From Betaproteobacteria bacterium (GTDB taxonomy: Bacteria > Pseudomonadota > Gammaproteobacteria > Burkholderiales > Rhodocyclaceae): a stretch of DNA of 64,000 nt. Position numbers and translations under genes: made by a program. The DNA lies in the NCBI GenBank assembly GCA_016703785.1, contig JADJBM010000003.1, forward strand, positions 62,001-126,000, read 5' to 3'. The notes beneath the pieces were generated by a model that worked only from the letters and a program-made list of their open reading frames with translations, made no database searches and was not told where the DNA came from. Positions 50,254 to 59,775 of the stretch are shown piece by piece; the first letter of the stretch is position 1; the number at the start of each line of letters is the position of its first letter.

Positions 50254-51717
50254 TTAAGCCGTGCTTGAAGGGGCTCCAAGATCACGTTCCAGGACTTCCA
50301 TGCGGTTGTACAGCGTCGTACGGTTGACCCCAAGCAACCGCGCCGCCTGACTGACGTTGCCGTGAGTCAATTTGAGCGCTGCCTGGATATAGCCCTGCTC
50401 CCAGCGTAGCAGGGTGTCCTCCAGGCTGAACTGGCCGCGCTGTTGCAGCTGGCGCAGTGCAATTTCTGAAAGTTCGCCGACATCCTGCGGTGGCAGCCAG
50501 GTGGAAGGTACATCTTCCGTCCCGGTGTCCAGCTCATCCTCGAGTTCGGCGAAACTGACCTGTCGGCCAGGGTACTTGGTAGCCAGGCGTATGACGATGT
50601 TGCGCAGTTCGCGAACATTGCCGGGAAATCCATAGCCCTGCCAGCGCGTCAGCGCTTCATCGGAGAGGTCGAACGGCAACTGCTGAGCCTGGCCGGCATA
50701 GAAAGTGCGGTAATGACGCAGCAGCAGGATCTTGTCGTCGCCCATTTCGCGTAGTGGAGGCACATTAATGGTGAAGACGGACAACCGATGGTACAGGTCG
50801 GCGCGGAAACGGCCCTCGCGTACTTCCCTGCGCAGGTCCCGGTTGGTTGCCGCGATGACGCGGGCGCGGCTGACGCGCTGCTGGGTTTCCCCCACGCGCT
50901 GGAACTCGCCGTTTTCCAGTACCCGCAGCAACTTGGGTTGAAGTTCCAGCGGCAGTTCGCCGATTTCGTCGAGAAACAGCGTGCCGTCCTCGGCATCCTC
51001 GAAATAGCCCGACTTGGCCTGAGTGGCGCCGGTAAATGCGCCCTTGGCATAGCCGAACAGGGTGGGCTCGACCAGGGTCGGCGAAATGGCGGCGCAATTC
51101 AGGGCGAAATACGGCCTGTCGCGGCGCGACGTCAGTCGGTGCAGGCAGCAACTGGCGACGATTTCCTTGCCGCTGCCGGATTCGCCTTCAATCAGCACGG
51201 GGAAGGGCGAGTCCCCATATTGGCTGATCTGCGCGCGCAGCTTCTGCATGGGCACGCTGTTGCCGAGCAGGCCGCAGGGGTCATCCGCGACGGACGGCTG
51301 GGCGGCCAGTTCCGCCGACTGGTAGGCGAGTATCCGGTGCAGGGTTTGCCGCAGACCTTCCGGGTCGGCAGGCTTGGCGACGAACTCCGTCGCACCGAGT
51401 GCGCGGGCGTGGCGTGCATTGGATTCGTCATTCTGGCCCGAAAGCACGACGATCTTGATGCTCGGCGAGTGGGCGAGGAGATCGGAAATGAGGGCGAATC
51501 CCTCGTCAGGCTGGTGCGGCAGGGGCGGCAGGCCGAGGTCGACCAGGGCCAGCTGGGGCGCCCCTCCTTGGCTGCGCAGCAGGGAGATGCAGTCGGCGCG
51601 GGAACCGGCGGTGCTGATCGCGAATTCGCGGCTGAGGAAGAACGCCAACGTGTCGACGATGAGCGGGTCGTCATCGACGATCAGGAGGGATGGCTTGCGG
51701 AATTCAGGACGGGTCAT
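50254..51717 (-). CDS. sigma-54-dependent response regulator
   Basis: The 487-residue protein has a receiver domain with D60 in LALVDLGLP and acidic triad DDD near 15-17. An AAA+ domain carries Walker A GESGSGKE and the sigma-54 contact motif GAFTGA, and a Fis-type HTH (VSQAARLLGVNRTTLYNRM) closes the protein. This is the NtrC/PrsR plan. It is encoded at the head of the pilus cluster, 20 nt before mshM, and probably drives transcription there with the kinase at 33375-35093. No -24/-12 site was clearly recognised. Confidence 0.9.
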   Translation of the reverse strand: MTRPEFRKPSLLIVDDDPLIVDTLAFFLSREFAISTAGSRADCISLLRSQGGAPQLALVDLGLPPLPHQPDEGFALISDLLAHSPSIKIVVLSGQNDESNARHARALGATEFVAKPADPEGLRQTLHRILAYQSAELAAQPSVADDPCGLLGNSVPMQKLRAQISQYGDSPFPVLIEGESGSGKEIVASCCLHRLTSRRDRPYFALNCAAISPTLVEPTLFGYAKGAFTGATQAKSGYFEDAEDGTLFLDEIGELPLELQPKLLRVLENGEFQRVGETQQRVSRARVIAATNRDLRREVREGRFRADLYHRLSVFTINVPPLREMGDDKILLLRHYRTFYAGQAQQLPFDLSDEALTRWQGYGFPGNVRELRNIVIRLATKYPGRQVSFAELEDELDTGTEDVPSTWLPPQDVGELSEIALRQLQQRGQFSLEDTLLRWEQGYIQAALKLTHGNVSQAARLLGVNRTTLYNRMEVLERDLGAPSSTA

Positions 51718-51919
51718 GCAGGCGCGGTTGATCGATCCATCGCTTATGGCATTGCATTTACTATATCAGAGCCGCTTCAGCATACTAAGCAGATAACCAC
51801 GTGTGCCATGCAGCGTGACGGACTTCACTGCGCCGCGGCGGCTAGGCCGATATCATGGCCATCGTCGGCGGCTCTGCTAGAATGCCCGCCATTGCGAATA
51901 CCAGCGGATTCCAGATTTC
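51718..51919. other. intergenic region between the response regulator and mlaF
   Basis: No gene in these 202 nt. A TAGAAT at 51878-51883, about 37 nt before the mlaF start, is a possible -10 box for the mla operon, but no convincing -35 lies upstream. Confidence 0.45.
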
Positions 51920-52729
51920 GTGTCCAACGAGCCTCTCGTCAAGATCAGCGACCTGAATTTCACCTATGACCGCCGGCCGGTCCTGACGGGCATCAACATG
52001 ACGATCCCGCGCGGCAAGGTGGTGGCCATCATGGGGCAGAGCGGCTGCGGCAAGACGACCACCCTGCGCCTGATCGGGGGGCAGCTTCGGCCGACCCATG
52101 GCGAAGTGCGCTTCGACGGCCAGGTGATCCATGCGCTCGATGCGGATGGCCTGTATGCCATGCGCAGGCGCATGGGTATGCTGTTTCAGTTCGGCGCCCT
52201 GTTCACGGATATGTCGGTGTTCGACAATGTCGCCTTCCAGATGCGTGAGCACACCAATCTGTCCGAGGAGATGATACGCGACCTGGTGCTGCTGAAGCTG
52301 AATGCCGTCGGGCTGCGTGGGGCGCGGAACCTGATGCCTTCCGAACTGTCCGGCGGCATGGCGCGCCGTGTTGCGCTGGCACGGGCGATTACCCTCGATC
52401 CGCTGCTGATGATGTACGACGAACCCTTTACCGGCCTGGATCCGATCACGATGGGCGTCATCGGACAGTTGATTCGCCAGCTCAACGACGCGTTGGGCGG
52501 CAGTTCCATCATTGTTACCCACGACGTGCAGGAATCCCTGCAGATCGTCGACTACGTTTATTTCATGGCGGACGGCAAGGTGGTGGCCGAGGGCACGCCG
52601 GATGAGATACGCGCCTCGGACAAGGCTTATGTGCACCAGTTCGTCTGGGGCGAGATGGACGGTCCGGTTCCTTTCCAGTATCCGTCGGCACCCTACCGGG
52701 AACAGATCTACGGAGCGGTGCATGCTTGA
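51920..52729 (+). CDS. mlaF: phospholipid transport ABC ATPase MlaF
   Basis: The 269-residue ATPase has Walker A GQSGCGKTTT, the signature LSGGMARRVALARA and Walker B LLMMYDEPFTGLDP. It starts at GTG 51920. It powers the MlaFEDB complex that moves phospholipids between the inner and outer membranes. It overlaps mlaE by 8 nt, the first pair of the complete mlaFEDACB operon. Confidence 0.94.
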   Translation: MSNEPLVKISDLNFTYDRRPVLTGINMTIPRGKVVAIMGQSGCGKTTTLRLIGGQLRPTHGEVRFDGQVIHALDADGLYAMRRRMGMLFQFGALFTDMSVFDNVAFQMREHTNLSEEMIRDLVLLKLNAVGLRGARNLMPSELSGGMARRVALARAITLDPLLMMYDEPFTGLDPITMGVIGQLIRQLNDALGGSSIIVTHDVQESLQIVDYVYFMADGKVVAEGTPDEIRASDKAYVHQFVWGEMDGPVPFQYPSAPYREQIYGAVHA

Positions 52730-53516
52730 ATCCACCGCATCCATCCTGCGCGGTCTCGGCCGTCGCGTGACCAGCCGCATCTGGCGCCTGGGATTCGCCA
52801 GCCGTTTCCTCCTGGCTACCCTGCTCTATTCCGGCACCAGCTTTCGTCGCTTCTTCCTCACCATCCGCGAGATCTACTTCACGGGGGTGCAGTCGCTTAT
52901 CATCATCCTTGTGTCCGGCTTGTTCGTCGGCATGGTGCTGGGCCTGCAGGGCTACGATACCCTCCAGCGCTATGGTTCGAGCGAAGCCCTGGGCATCCTG
53001 GTGGCACTGTCGCTGGTACGCGAACTGGGTCCCGTGGTGTCCGCCTTGTTGTTCGCCAGCCGGGCTGGCTCCGCCATCACAGCGGAAATCGGCCTCATGA
53101 AGGCCACAGAGCAGCTCTCCGCAATGGAGATGATGGCGGTCAATCCGATCGCCCGCGTCGTTGCGCCGCGCTTCTGGGCCGGCGTGATCTCCATGCCGCT
53201 CCTTGCGGCGCTCTTTTCCGCCATGGGCATTTTCGGCGGTTACCTGGTCGGAGTAGTGCTGATCGGCGTGGATGAAGGCTCTTTCTGGTCGCAGATGCAG
53301 GCGTCGGTCGATTTCCGCGAGGACATCGTCAACGGCGTCATCAAGAGCGTGGTGTTCGGCATTCTGGTTACCTGGATTGCCGTTTTCGAGGGCTATGATT
53401 CCGAGCCCACCGCGGAAGGTGTGTCGGGCGCAACGACGCGAACCGTGGTGACTTCCTCGCTAGCCATTCTAGCTGCCGACTTTATACTGACGGCATTCAT
53501 GTTCCGGGGTGTGTGA
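52722..53516 (+). CDS. mlaE: phospholipid transport permease MlaE
   Basis: The 264-residue permease has about five membrane helices and the family segments GYDTLQRYGSSEALGILVALSLVRELGPVV (core LGILVALSLVRELGPV) and SRAGSAITAEIGLMKATEQ. The ATG at 52722 is inside the end of mlaF. It forms the transmembrane dimer of the Mla system. Confidence 0.94.
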   Translation: MLESTASILRGLGRRVTSRIWRLGFASRFLLATLLYSGTSFRRFFLTIREIYFTGVQSLIIILVSGLFVGMVLGLQGYDTLQRYGSSEALGILVALSLVRELGPVVSALLFASRAGSAITAEIGLMKATEQLSAMEMMAVNPIARVVAPRFWAGVISMPLLAALFSAMGIFGGYLVGVVLIGVDEGSFWSQMQASVDFREDIVNGVIKSVVFGILVTWIAVFEGYDSEPTAEGVSGATTRTVVTSSLAILAADFILTAFMFRGV

Positions 53517-53986
53517 TGAACCGTATGACTTTGGATCTGTGGGTAGGGGTGTTTGTGGCCATTGGTTTGGGGGCACTGTTGTTTTTAGGCCTCAAAGTAG
53601 GTAATCTGGCCGCCACAAGTACTGGGGAAACCTATGTACTCAAAGCAAATTTTGATAACATCGGTGGCCTGAAGGTGCGTGCCCCGGTGAAAAGTGCCGG
53701 AGTCGTGGTGGGGCGGGTCGGCGACATCCGGCTCGACGCGGAACGGTACGAGGCGGTGGTGACGATGAACGTCGACAGTCAGTACAGGTTTCCCCGCGAC
53801 ACGTTTGCGAAGATTCGGACTTCGGGATTGCTGGGCGAACAGTATATCGGCCTGGCGGTGGGTGGCGATACGGAAGTGATCAAGCCGGGCGAAGTCATCA
53901 AGAAGACAGAGTCCGCGATGGTTCTGGAGGATCTGGTAGGCCAGTTCCTCTTCGACAAGGCAGCTGAAGGAAAAGACAAGAAGTGA
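53516..53986 (+). CDS. mlaD: MCE domain protein MlaD
   Basis: The 156-residue protein has one N-terminal helix (LWVGVFVAIGLGALLFLGL) and an MCE domain (YVLKANFDNIGGLKVRAPVKSAGVVVGRV, core FDNIGGLKVRAPVKSAGVVV). MlaD hexamers form the lipid channel in the periplasm. The ATG overlaps the mlaE stop by one base; an upstream in-frame GTG at 53513 is less likely. Confidence 0.93.
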   Translation: MNRMTLDLWVGVFVAIGLGALLFLGLKVGNLAATSTGETYVLKANFDNIGGLKVRAPVKSAGVVVGRVGDIRLDAERYEAVVTMNVDSQYRFPRDTFAKIRTSGLLGEQYIGLAVGGDTEVIKPGEVIKKTESAMVLEDLVGQFLFDKAAEGKDKK

Positions 53987-54021
53987 CGTTAAGCAATAAG
54001 CACAACAAGAGAGGCTTCTCG

Positions 54022-54822
54022 ATGAAAGCAGCTTTTTGCAGCAAATTCAGCCTGATAGTTATTGTTGCCGCCGCTGCGGGCCTGCTGGGCGGCTGCGCCA
54101 CGAGCGGAAACCCGAAGGATCCGATCGAGGGCTTCAACCGCGCCATGTTCGGTTTCAACGAGGGGCTCGACAAGGTCATCATCAAGCCAGTGGCAACCGG
54201 CTACGAGACCGTGCTGCCGCAGCCGATCCAGACCGGCATAGCCAACTTTTTCTCGAACATCGCCGACCTCATGATCGGGGTGAACAACCTGCTCCAGGGC
54301 AAACCGGCCCAGGCGGCCTCCGATGCGGGACGCGTCCTAGTCAATACGACCGTGGGTTTCCTCGGCCTCATCGATGTCGCCAGTTCCATGGGTATGGAAA
54401 AGCATGTGGAGGATGTCGGCCAGACCTTCGGCCGCTGGGGCATGACGGATGGCGCCTATGTCGTTCTGCCGTTCTTCGGGCCGCGCACTGCGCGCGATAC
54501 CATCGGCCTGGCCTTCGATGTCTATACCGATCCCGTGGGCCATGTCGACCACATACCGACCCGCAATGTGTTGCTCGTTACGCGCGTGATCAGTGATCGG
54601 GCGGAGTTGCTGAAGGCCGACAAGATCATCGAGGAAGCGGCTCTGGACAAGTACAGCTATGTCCGCGATGCCTATCTGCAGCGTCGCCGCAGCCTGATCC
54701 ATGATGGCAACCCGCCCAGGGAGCAGGATGGGTCCGCTGAACTGGAAAACGACAACACAAAGGTGGCGGAAGCGGGCGAACCCGCCCAGCCGTCACCGGC
54801 TCAAACGGCCATGCGCCAGTAA
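54022..54822 (+). CDS. mlaA: outer membrane lipoprotein MlaA (VacJ)
   Basis: The 266-residue lipoprotein has lipobox LLGGC and MlaA core DPIEGFNRAMFGFNEGLDKVIIKP (core DPIEGFNRAMFGFNE), LVNTTVGFLGLIDVASSMG and GPRTARDTIGL. MlaA removes phospholipids from the outer leaflet with porins and passes them to MlaC. The ATG at 54022 starts the lipoprotein signal. Confidence 0.93.
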   Translation: MKAAFCSKFSLIVIVAAAAGLLGGCATSGNPKDPIEGFNRAMFGFNEGLDKVIIKPVATGYETVLPQPIQTGIANFFSNIADLMIGVNNLLQGKPAQAASDAGRVLVNTTVGFLGLIDVASSMGMEKHVEDVGQTFGRWGMTDGAYVVLPFFGPRTARDTIGLAFDVYTDPVGHVDHIPTRNVLLVTRVISDRAELLKADKIIEEAALDKYSYVRDAYLQRRRSLIHDGNPPREQDGSAELENDNTKVAEAGEPAQPSPAQTAMRQ

Positions 54823-54855
54823 TTCGACCCCTGACCTGATTTTGCAAGGAATGCC

Positions 54856-55479
54856 ATGAAGTACTTCGCTTTATTGTTGGCGGGCGCAAGCTTGCTGTTG
54901 CCGGTAGGCGCCCAGGCGCAGGAAACCGCTCCCGACGCACTGGTCAAGAATGTCACCACTGAAGTGCTGGAGATCATTCGCTCCGACAAGGACATCAAGG
55001 CCGGCAACACGCAGCGCGTGATCGATTTGATCGAGAAGAAGGTTCTGCCGCACTTCAATTTCCAGCGCATGACCGCTTTGGCAGTGGGCAAGGACTGGCG
55101 TCAGGCCAGTCCGGCACAGCAGAAGGCGCTGACGGATGAATTCCGGGATCTGCTGGTACGCACCTACTCCAATGCATTGACGGCCTACAAGAACGAAACG
55201 GTTGAATACAGGCCATTCAAGATGCAGCCCGGCGATACCGATGTCACCGTGCGCACTCAGATCCACCAACCCGGCGCCCGGCAGCCGATTGCGCTGGACT
55301 ACAGCCTGGAAAAACAGCCGCAAGGCTGGAAGGTCTATGACGTGGTCGTGGCGGGTGTCAGCCTGGTGACGAATTACCGCTCGTCCTTTGCCACCGAAAT
55401 CCGCAATGGCGGTATCGATGGCCTGATCAAGACGCTGAAGGCGAAGAACACCAGCCTGGAAGCATCGAACAGGAAATGA
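54856..55479 (+). CDS. mlaC: periplasmic phospholipid carrier MlaC
   Basis: The 207-residue protein has a signal peptide (LLLAGASLLLPVGAQA) and the MlaC/Ttg2D core VLPHFNFQRMTALAVGKDWRQASPAQQ (core LPHFNFQRMTALAVGKDW) and WKVYDVVVAGVSLVTNYR. It shuttles lipids between MlaA and MlaD. It overlaps mlaB by 4 nt (ATGA). Confidence 0.93.
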   Translation: MKYFALLLAGASLLLPVGAQAQETAPDALVKNVTTEVLEIIRSDKDIKAGNTQRVIDLIEKKVLPHFNFQRMTALAVGKDWRQASPAQQKALTDEFRDLLVRTYSNALTAYKNETVEYRPFKMQPGDTDVTVRTQIHQPGARQPIALDYSLEKQPQGWKVYDVVVAGVSLVTNYRSSFATEIRNGGIDGLIKTLKAKNTSLEASNRK

Positions 55480-55757
55480 TTCGCGACGCGGGAGATCGCA
55501 TCGAGGTTTCCGGTCCCCTCACGCTCGGCAAGGCGCGTGAGATGCTGGAAGCCGGTAGCGTGCTGATCAACCGTCCCGAGATTGTCTTCGACCTTTCCAA
55601 GGTGCAGGAAGTCGACTCCTCCGGGCTGACGGTCGTGTTCGGCTGGGTGCGTGCGGCCAAGAGTCAGGGCAAGGTCGCCCGCATCAGCAACCCCCCGCAA
55701 AACTTGCTTAGCCTGGCCGCACTCTACGGCGTGACCGATCTTCTGCCGCTGGCCTAG
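55476..55757 (+). CDS. mlaB: STAS domain protein MlaB
   Basis: The 93-residue STAS protein has VFDLSKVQEVDSSGLTVVFGW, with the typical DSSGL phospho-acceptor loop. MlaB binds MlaF and regulates the complex. It is the last gene of the mla operon and is coupled to mlaC. Confidence 0.9.
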   Translation: MIRDAGDRIEVSGPLTLGKAREMLEAGSVLINRPEIVFDLSKVQEVDSSGLTVVFGWVRAAKSQGKVARISNPPQNLLSLAALYGVTDLLPLA

Positions 55758-55784
55758 GCCGGCGCGCCGTGCGCAATTCCCTGC

Positions 55785-56684
55785 ATGAACTCCGCGATAC
55801 GCATTGAAGGCGTAACCAAGCGCTATGGTGGCGTCCAGGCGCTGGCGGGGATCGACCTGGAGATCGCGCAGGGCGAGTTCTTCGGCCTGCTTGGACCGAA
55901 TGGTGCCGGGAAAACCACGCTGATATCCGCCCTGGCTGGCTTGGTGCGCCCGGATGCCGGCCGCCTGGCCGTGATGAGCCATGACGTGGTCTCCGATTAC
56001 CGGGCCGCCCGGCGACTGCTCGGCGTGGTGCCTCAGGAACTGGTATTCGACCCATTTTTCAGCGTGCGTGAGTCGCTGGAAATCCAATCGGGCTACTTCG
56101 GTATCCGGAACAACTCGGCATGGATCAACGAGATTCTCGAGAATCTCGACCTGACGTCGAAAGCCGATACAAACATGCGGCAATTGTCCGGCGGCATGAA
56201 GCGTCGGGTGCTGGTGGCGCAGGCGCTGGTGCACCGTCCGCCGGTGATCGTGCTGGACGAGCCGACCGCCGGCGTCGACGTCGAACTACGCCAGGGCTTG
56301 TGGAGCTTCGTGCGCCGCCTCAACCGGGACGGCCACACCATCGTGCTGACGACGCATTATCTTGAGGAGGCGGAAAGCCTCTGCGGGCGGATCGCGATGC
56401 TCAAGCACGGGAGCATCGTTGCCCTCGATACCACAGCCAATCTGTTGCGACGCCTGTCGGGACATACATTGCGTTTGCGTCTTGCGAAAGGCGCCGCACT
56501 GCCCGAAGCTCTCAGGACTCGTGTTGCCGGGGAAGCAGGCCGTGAATATACCTTTGCCTTGGGAAGTTGCGAGGAGATCGAGGACATTCTTCATGCCGTG
56601 CGCGGGTCGGGTTGCGGCCTTGAGGATATCGAGGTGGGCAAGCCCGATCTCGAGGAAGTGTTCGTTCGTGTCATGAATGAATAA
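55785..56684 (+). CDS. ABC transporter ATP-binding protein (YadG/CcmA-like exporter)
   Basis: The 299-residue ATPase has Walker A GPNGAGKTTL, signature QLSGGMKRRVLVAQAL and Walker B VIVLDEPTAGVDVE. With the permease that follows 11 nt later it forms an ABC-2 exporter like YadGH. The pair sits between mla and ibaG/murA in many Betaproteobacteria. The substrate is unknown. Confidence 0.9.
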   Translation: MNSAIRIEGVTKRYGGVQALAGIDLEIAQGEFFGLLGPNGAGKTTLISALAGLVRPDAGRLAVMSHDVVSDYRAARRLLGVVPQELVFDPFFSVRESLEIQSGYFGIRNNSAWINEILENLDLTSKADTNMRQLSGGMKRRVLVAQALVHRPPVIVLDEPTAGVDVELRQGLWSFVRRLNRDGHTIVLTTHYLEEAESLCGRIAMLKHGSIVALDTTANLLRRLSGHTLRLRLAKGAALPEALRTRVAGEAGREYTFALGSCEEIEDILHAVRGSGCGLEDIEVGKPDLEEVFVRVMNE

Positions 56685-56695
56685 TAGGCACTAAC

Positions 56696-57451
56696 ATGGA
56701 CGGCTTTTCGACCCTGCTCTACAAGGAAGTGCTGCGTTTCTGGAAAGTGGGTTTCCAGACCGTGGCGGCGCCGGTGCTGACCTCGCTGCTCTACCTGCTC
56801 ATCTTCTCTCACGTGCTGGAAAAGCATGTGCAGGTGTATGACGGGGTGACTTACACATCGTTCCTGGTGCCCGGCCTGGTCATGATGTCGGTGCTGCAGA
56901 ACGCTTTCGCCAACAGCTCGTCCTCGCTGATCCAGTCCAAGGTGACCGGCAACATCATCTTCGTGCTGCTGCCGCCGATCTCCTATCGGCAGTTCTTCGC
57001 TGCCTATGTCCTGGCGTCGATCGCGCGCGGCTTCGTCGTCGGCTTCGGCATGCTGCTGGTAACCCTGTGGTTCGTCGATCTTTCCTGGCAGGCGCCGCAC
57101 TGGATCGTGGTTTTCGCCGTGCTGGGTGGCGCCATCATGGGGGCGCTGGGCGTCATCGCCGGCATCTGGGCGGAGAAGTTCGACCAGCTGGCGGCCTTCC
57201 AGAACTTCATCATCATGCCGCTGACCTTCCTCTCCGGCGTGTTCTACTCGATCCATTCGCTGCCGCCCTTCTGGCAGCAAGTCTCGCATTTCAATCCGAT
57301 CTTCTACATGATCGACGGATTCCGCTATGGTTTCTTCGGCGTGTCCGACGTATCGCCGCTGACGAGCCTGATCGTCGTCGTGGCCTGTTTCTTCGTCCTG
57401 ACCGCTTTCACCTTGTGGCTGCTCAGGATAGGCTACAAGCTTCGCACATAG
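56696..57451 (+). CDS. ABC-2 type permease (YadH-like)
   Basis: The 251-residue permease has six membrane helices and ABC-2 segments TYTSFLVPGLVMMSVLQNAFANSSSS (core FLVPGLVMMSVLQNAF) and FLSGVFYSIHSLPPFWQQVSHFNP (core PLTFLSGVFYSIHSLPPFWQ). It partners the ATPase just upstream. Role unknown, perhaps an envelope lipid. Confidence 0.9.
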   Translation: MDGFSTLLYKEVLRFWKVGFQTVAAPVLTSLLYLLIFSHVLEKHVQVYDGVTYTSFLVPGLVMMSVLQNAFANSSSSLIQSKVTGNIIFVLLPPISYRQFFAAYVLASIARGFVVGFGMLLVTLWFVDLSWQAPHWIVVFAVLGGAIMGALGVIAGIWAEKFDQLAAFQNFIIMPLTFLSGVFYSIHSLPPFWQQVSHFNPIFYMIDGFRYGFFGVSDVSPLTSLIVVVACFFVLTAFTLWLLRIGYKLRT

Positions 57452-57460
57452 GAAATCATC

Positions 57461-57698
57461 ATGGTCACACCCACTGACATTCAAGGTTACATCGCGCAAG
57501 GATTGCCTTGCGAGCATCTTGCCGTCGACGGAGACGGCGCGCATTTCGAGGCGGTCATCGTCAGCAACGTCTTCGAGGGGAAAAGCCGCATCCAGCGCCA
57601 ACAGGCGGTCTACAAGGCGCTGGGCGGGCGCATGGAGAGCGGCGAGATCCACGCCTTGTCCATGCGCACCCTGACGCCGGAGGAGTGGGAAGCGCAGC

Positions 57699-57706
<8 letters not shown>
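57461..57706 (+). CDS. ibaG: BolA family protein IbaG
   Basis: The 81-residue protein has the BolA fold core GDGAHFEAVIVSNVFEGKSRIQRQQAVYKAL (core HFEAVIVSNVFEGKSRI) and ends HALSMRTLTPEEW. IbaG/BolA proteins act with monothiol glutaredoxins in Fe-S handling and acid stress. It overlaps murA by 8 nt, a conserved arrangement. Confidence 0.9.
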
Positions 57707-58952
<1,246 letters not shown>

Positions 58953-58980
58953 ACAAGTTCGCCGTATTGCGCAGGCTGAC

Positions 58981-59069
58981 TTTAGTTCCGGCATAACGCC
59001 CGCTCTCGCGGGCATTAGCCGGAGAAGCGTTTTAGCTCCGTCCAACGCCCGCTTGCGCGGACATTAGCC
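58981..59069. repeat. two tandem hairpin repeats upstream of hisG
   Basis: Copy 1 (58981-59020) and copy 2 (59031-59069) share TTTAG(T/C)TCCG, AACGCCCGCT and GCG(G)ACATTAGCC-type ends. Copy 1 can fold as CCGGC, GCCCGC, loop TCTC, GCGGGC, GCCGG; copy 2 as GTCC, CCGC, GCGG, GGAC-like. They lie in the 178-nt murA-hisG gap and may be a terminator pair for murA or a regulatory leader. Confidence 0.7.
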
Positions 59070-59073
59070 TTCA

Positions 59074-59103
59074 CTGAAACTTCGTTTTCAACTGCGTTAG
59101 AAT
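59074..59103 (+). promoter_or_regulatory. hisG: possible hisG promoter
   Basis: CTGAAA (59074-59079), an 18-nt spacer and TAGAAT (59098-59103) lie just before the hisG start. The -35 match is only moderate. No attenuator peptide with His codons was seen. Confidence 0.4.
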
Positions 59104-59130
59104 TCCACCTTTATCGACTGAAAGACCGCC

Positions 59131-59775
59131 GTGTCAGGCATCACCATCGCCCTCTCCAAGGGCCGCATCTTCGAGGAAACCCTGCCGCTGCTGGCGGCAG
59201 CGGGCATTGTGCCGGCCGACGATCCGGAGACTTCGCGCAAGCTCATCCTCGACACCAACCGCGCCGATGTGCGGCTGGTCATCGTGCGTGCCTCGGATAC
59301 ACCCACATACGTGCAGTACGGCGCGGCCGACCTGGGCATCGCCGGCAAGGACGTGTTGCTCGAACACGGTGGTGCCGGCCTCTATCAGCCGCTCGACCTG
59401 AAAATCGCCCGCTGCCGCATGGCCGTAGCCGTGCCGAACGGCTTTGACTATGCCGCCGCGGTACGGCGCGGCGCGCGCCTGCGTGTGGCGACCAAGTACA
59501 TCCAGACGGCGCGCGAGCACTTCGCCGCCAAGGGCGTGCATGTCGACCTCATCAAGCTCTACGGCTCGATGGAACTGGCGCCGCTGGTCGGCCTGGCTGA
59601 CGCCATCGTCGACCTCGTTTCCAGCGGCAACACGCTGAAGGCCAACAACCTGCAGGCGGTGGAGGACATCATGCCGATCTCCTCGCGCCTGATCGTCAAC
59701 CAGGCGGCGCTGAAGATGAAGCGCGCGCTGCTGCAGCCGGTGATCGACGCCTTTGCCGGAGCGGTCGGTGATTAA
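59131..59775 (+). CDS. hisG: ATP phosphoribosyltransferase HisG, short form
   Basis: The 214-residue enzyme starts at GTG 59131 (SGITIALSKGRIFEETLPLL) and has ADLGIAGKDVLLEHG and LVSSGNTLKANNL. The short form lacks the C-terminal regulatory domain and needs HisZ as partner; hisZ is not in the window. It starts histidine synthesis. It overlaps hisD by 8 nt. Confidence 0.93.
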   Translation: MSGITIALSKGRIFEETLPLLAAAGIVPADDPETSRKLILDTNRADVRLVIVRASDTPTYVQYGAADLGIAGKDVLLEHGGAGLYQPLDLKIARCRMAVAVPNGFDYAAAVRRGARLRVATKYIQTAREHFAAKGVHVDLIKLYGSMELAPLVGLADAIVDLVSSGNTLKANNLQAVEDIMPISSRLIVNQAALKMKRALLQPVIDAFAGAVGD

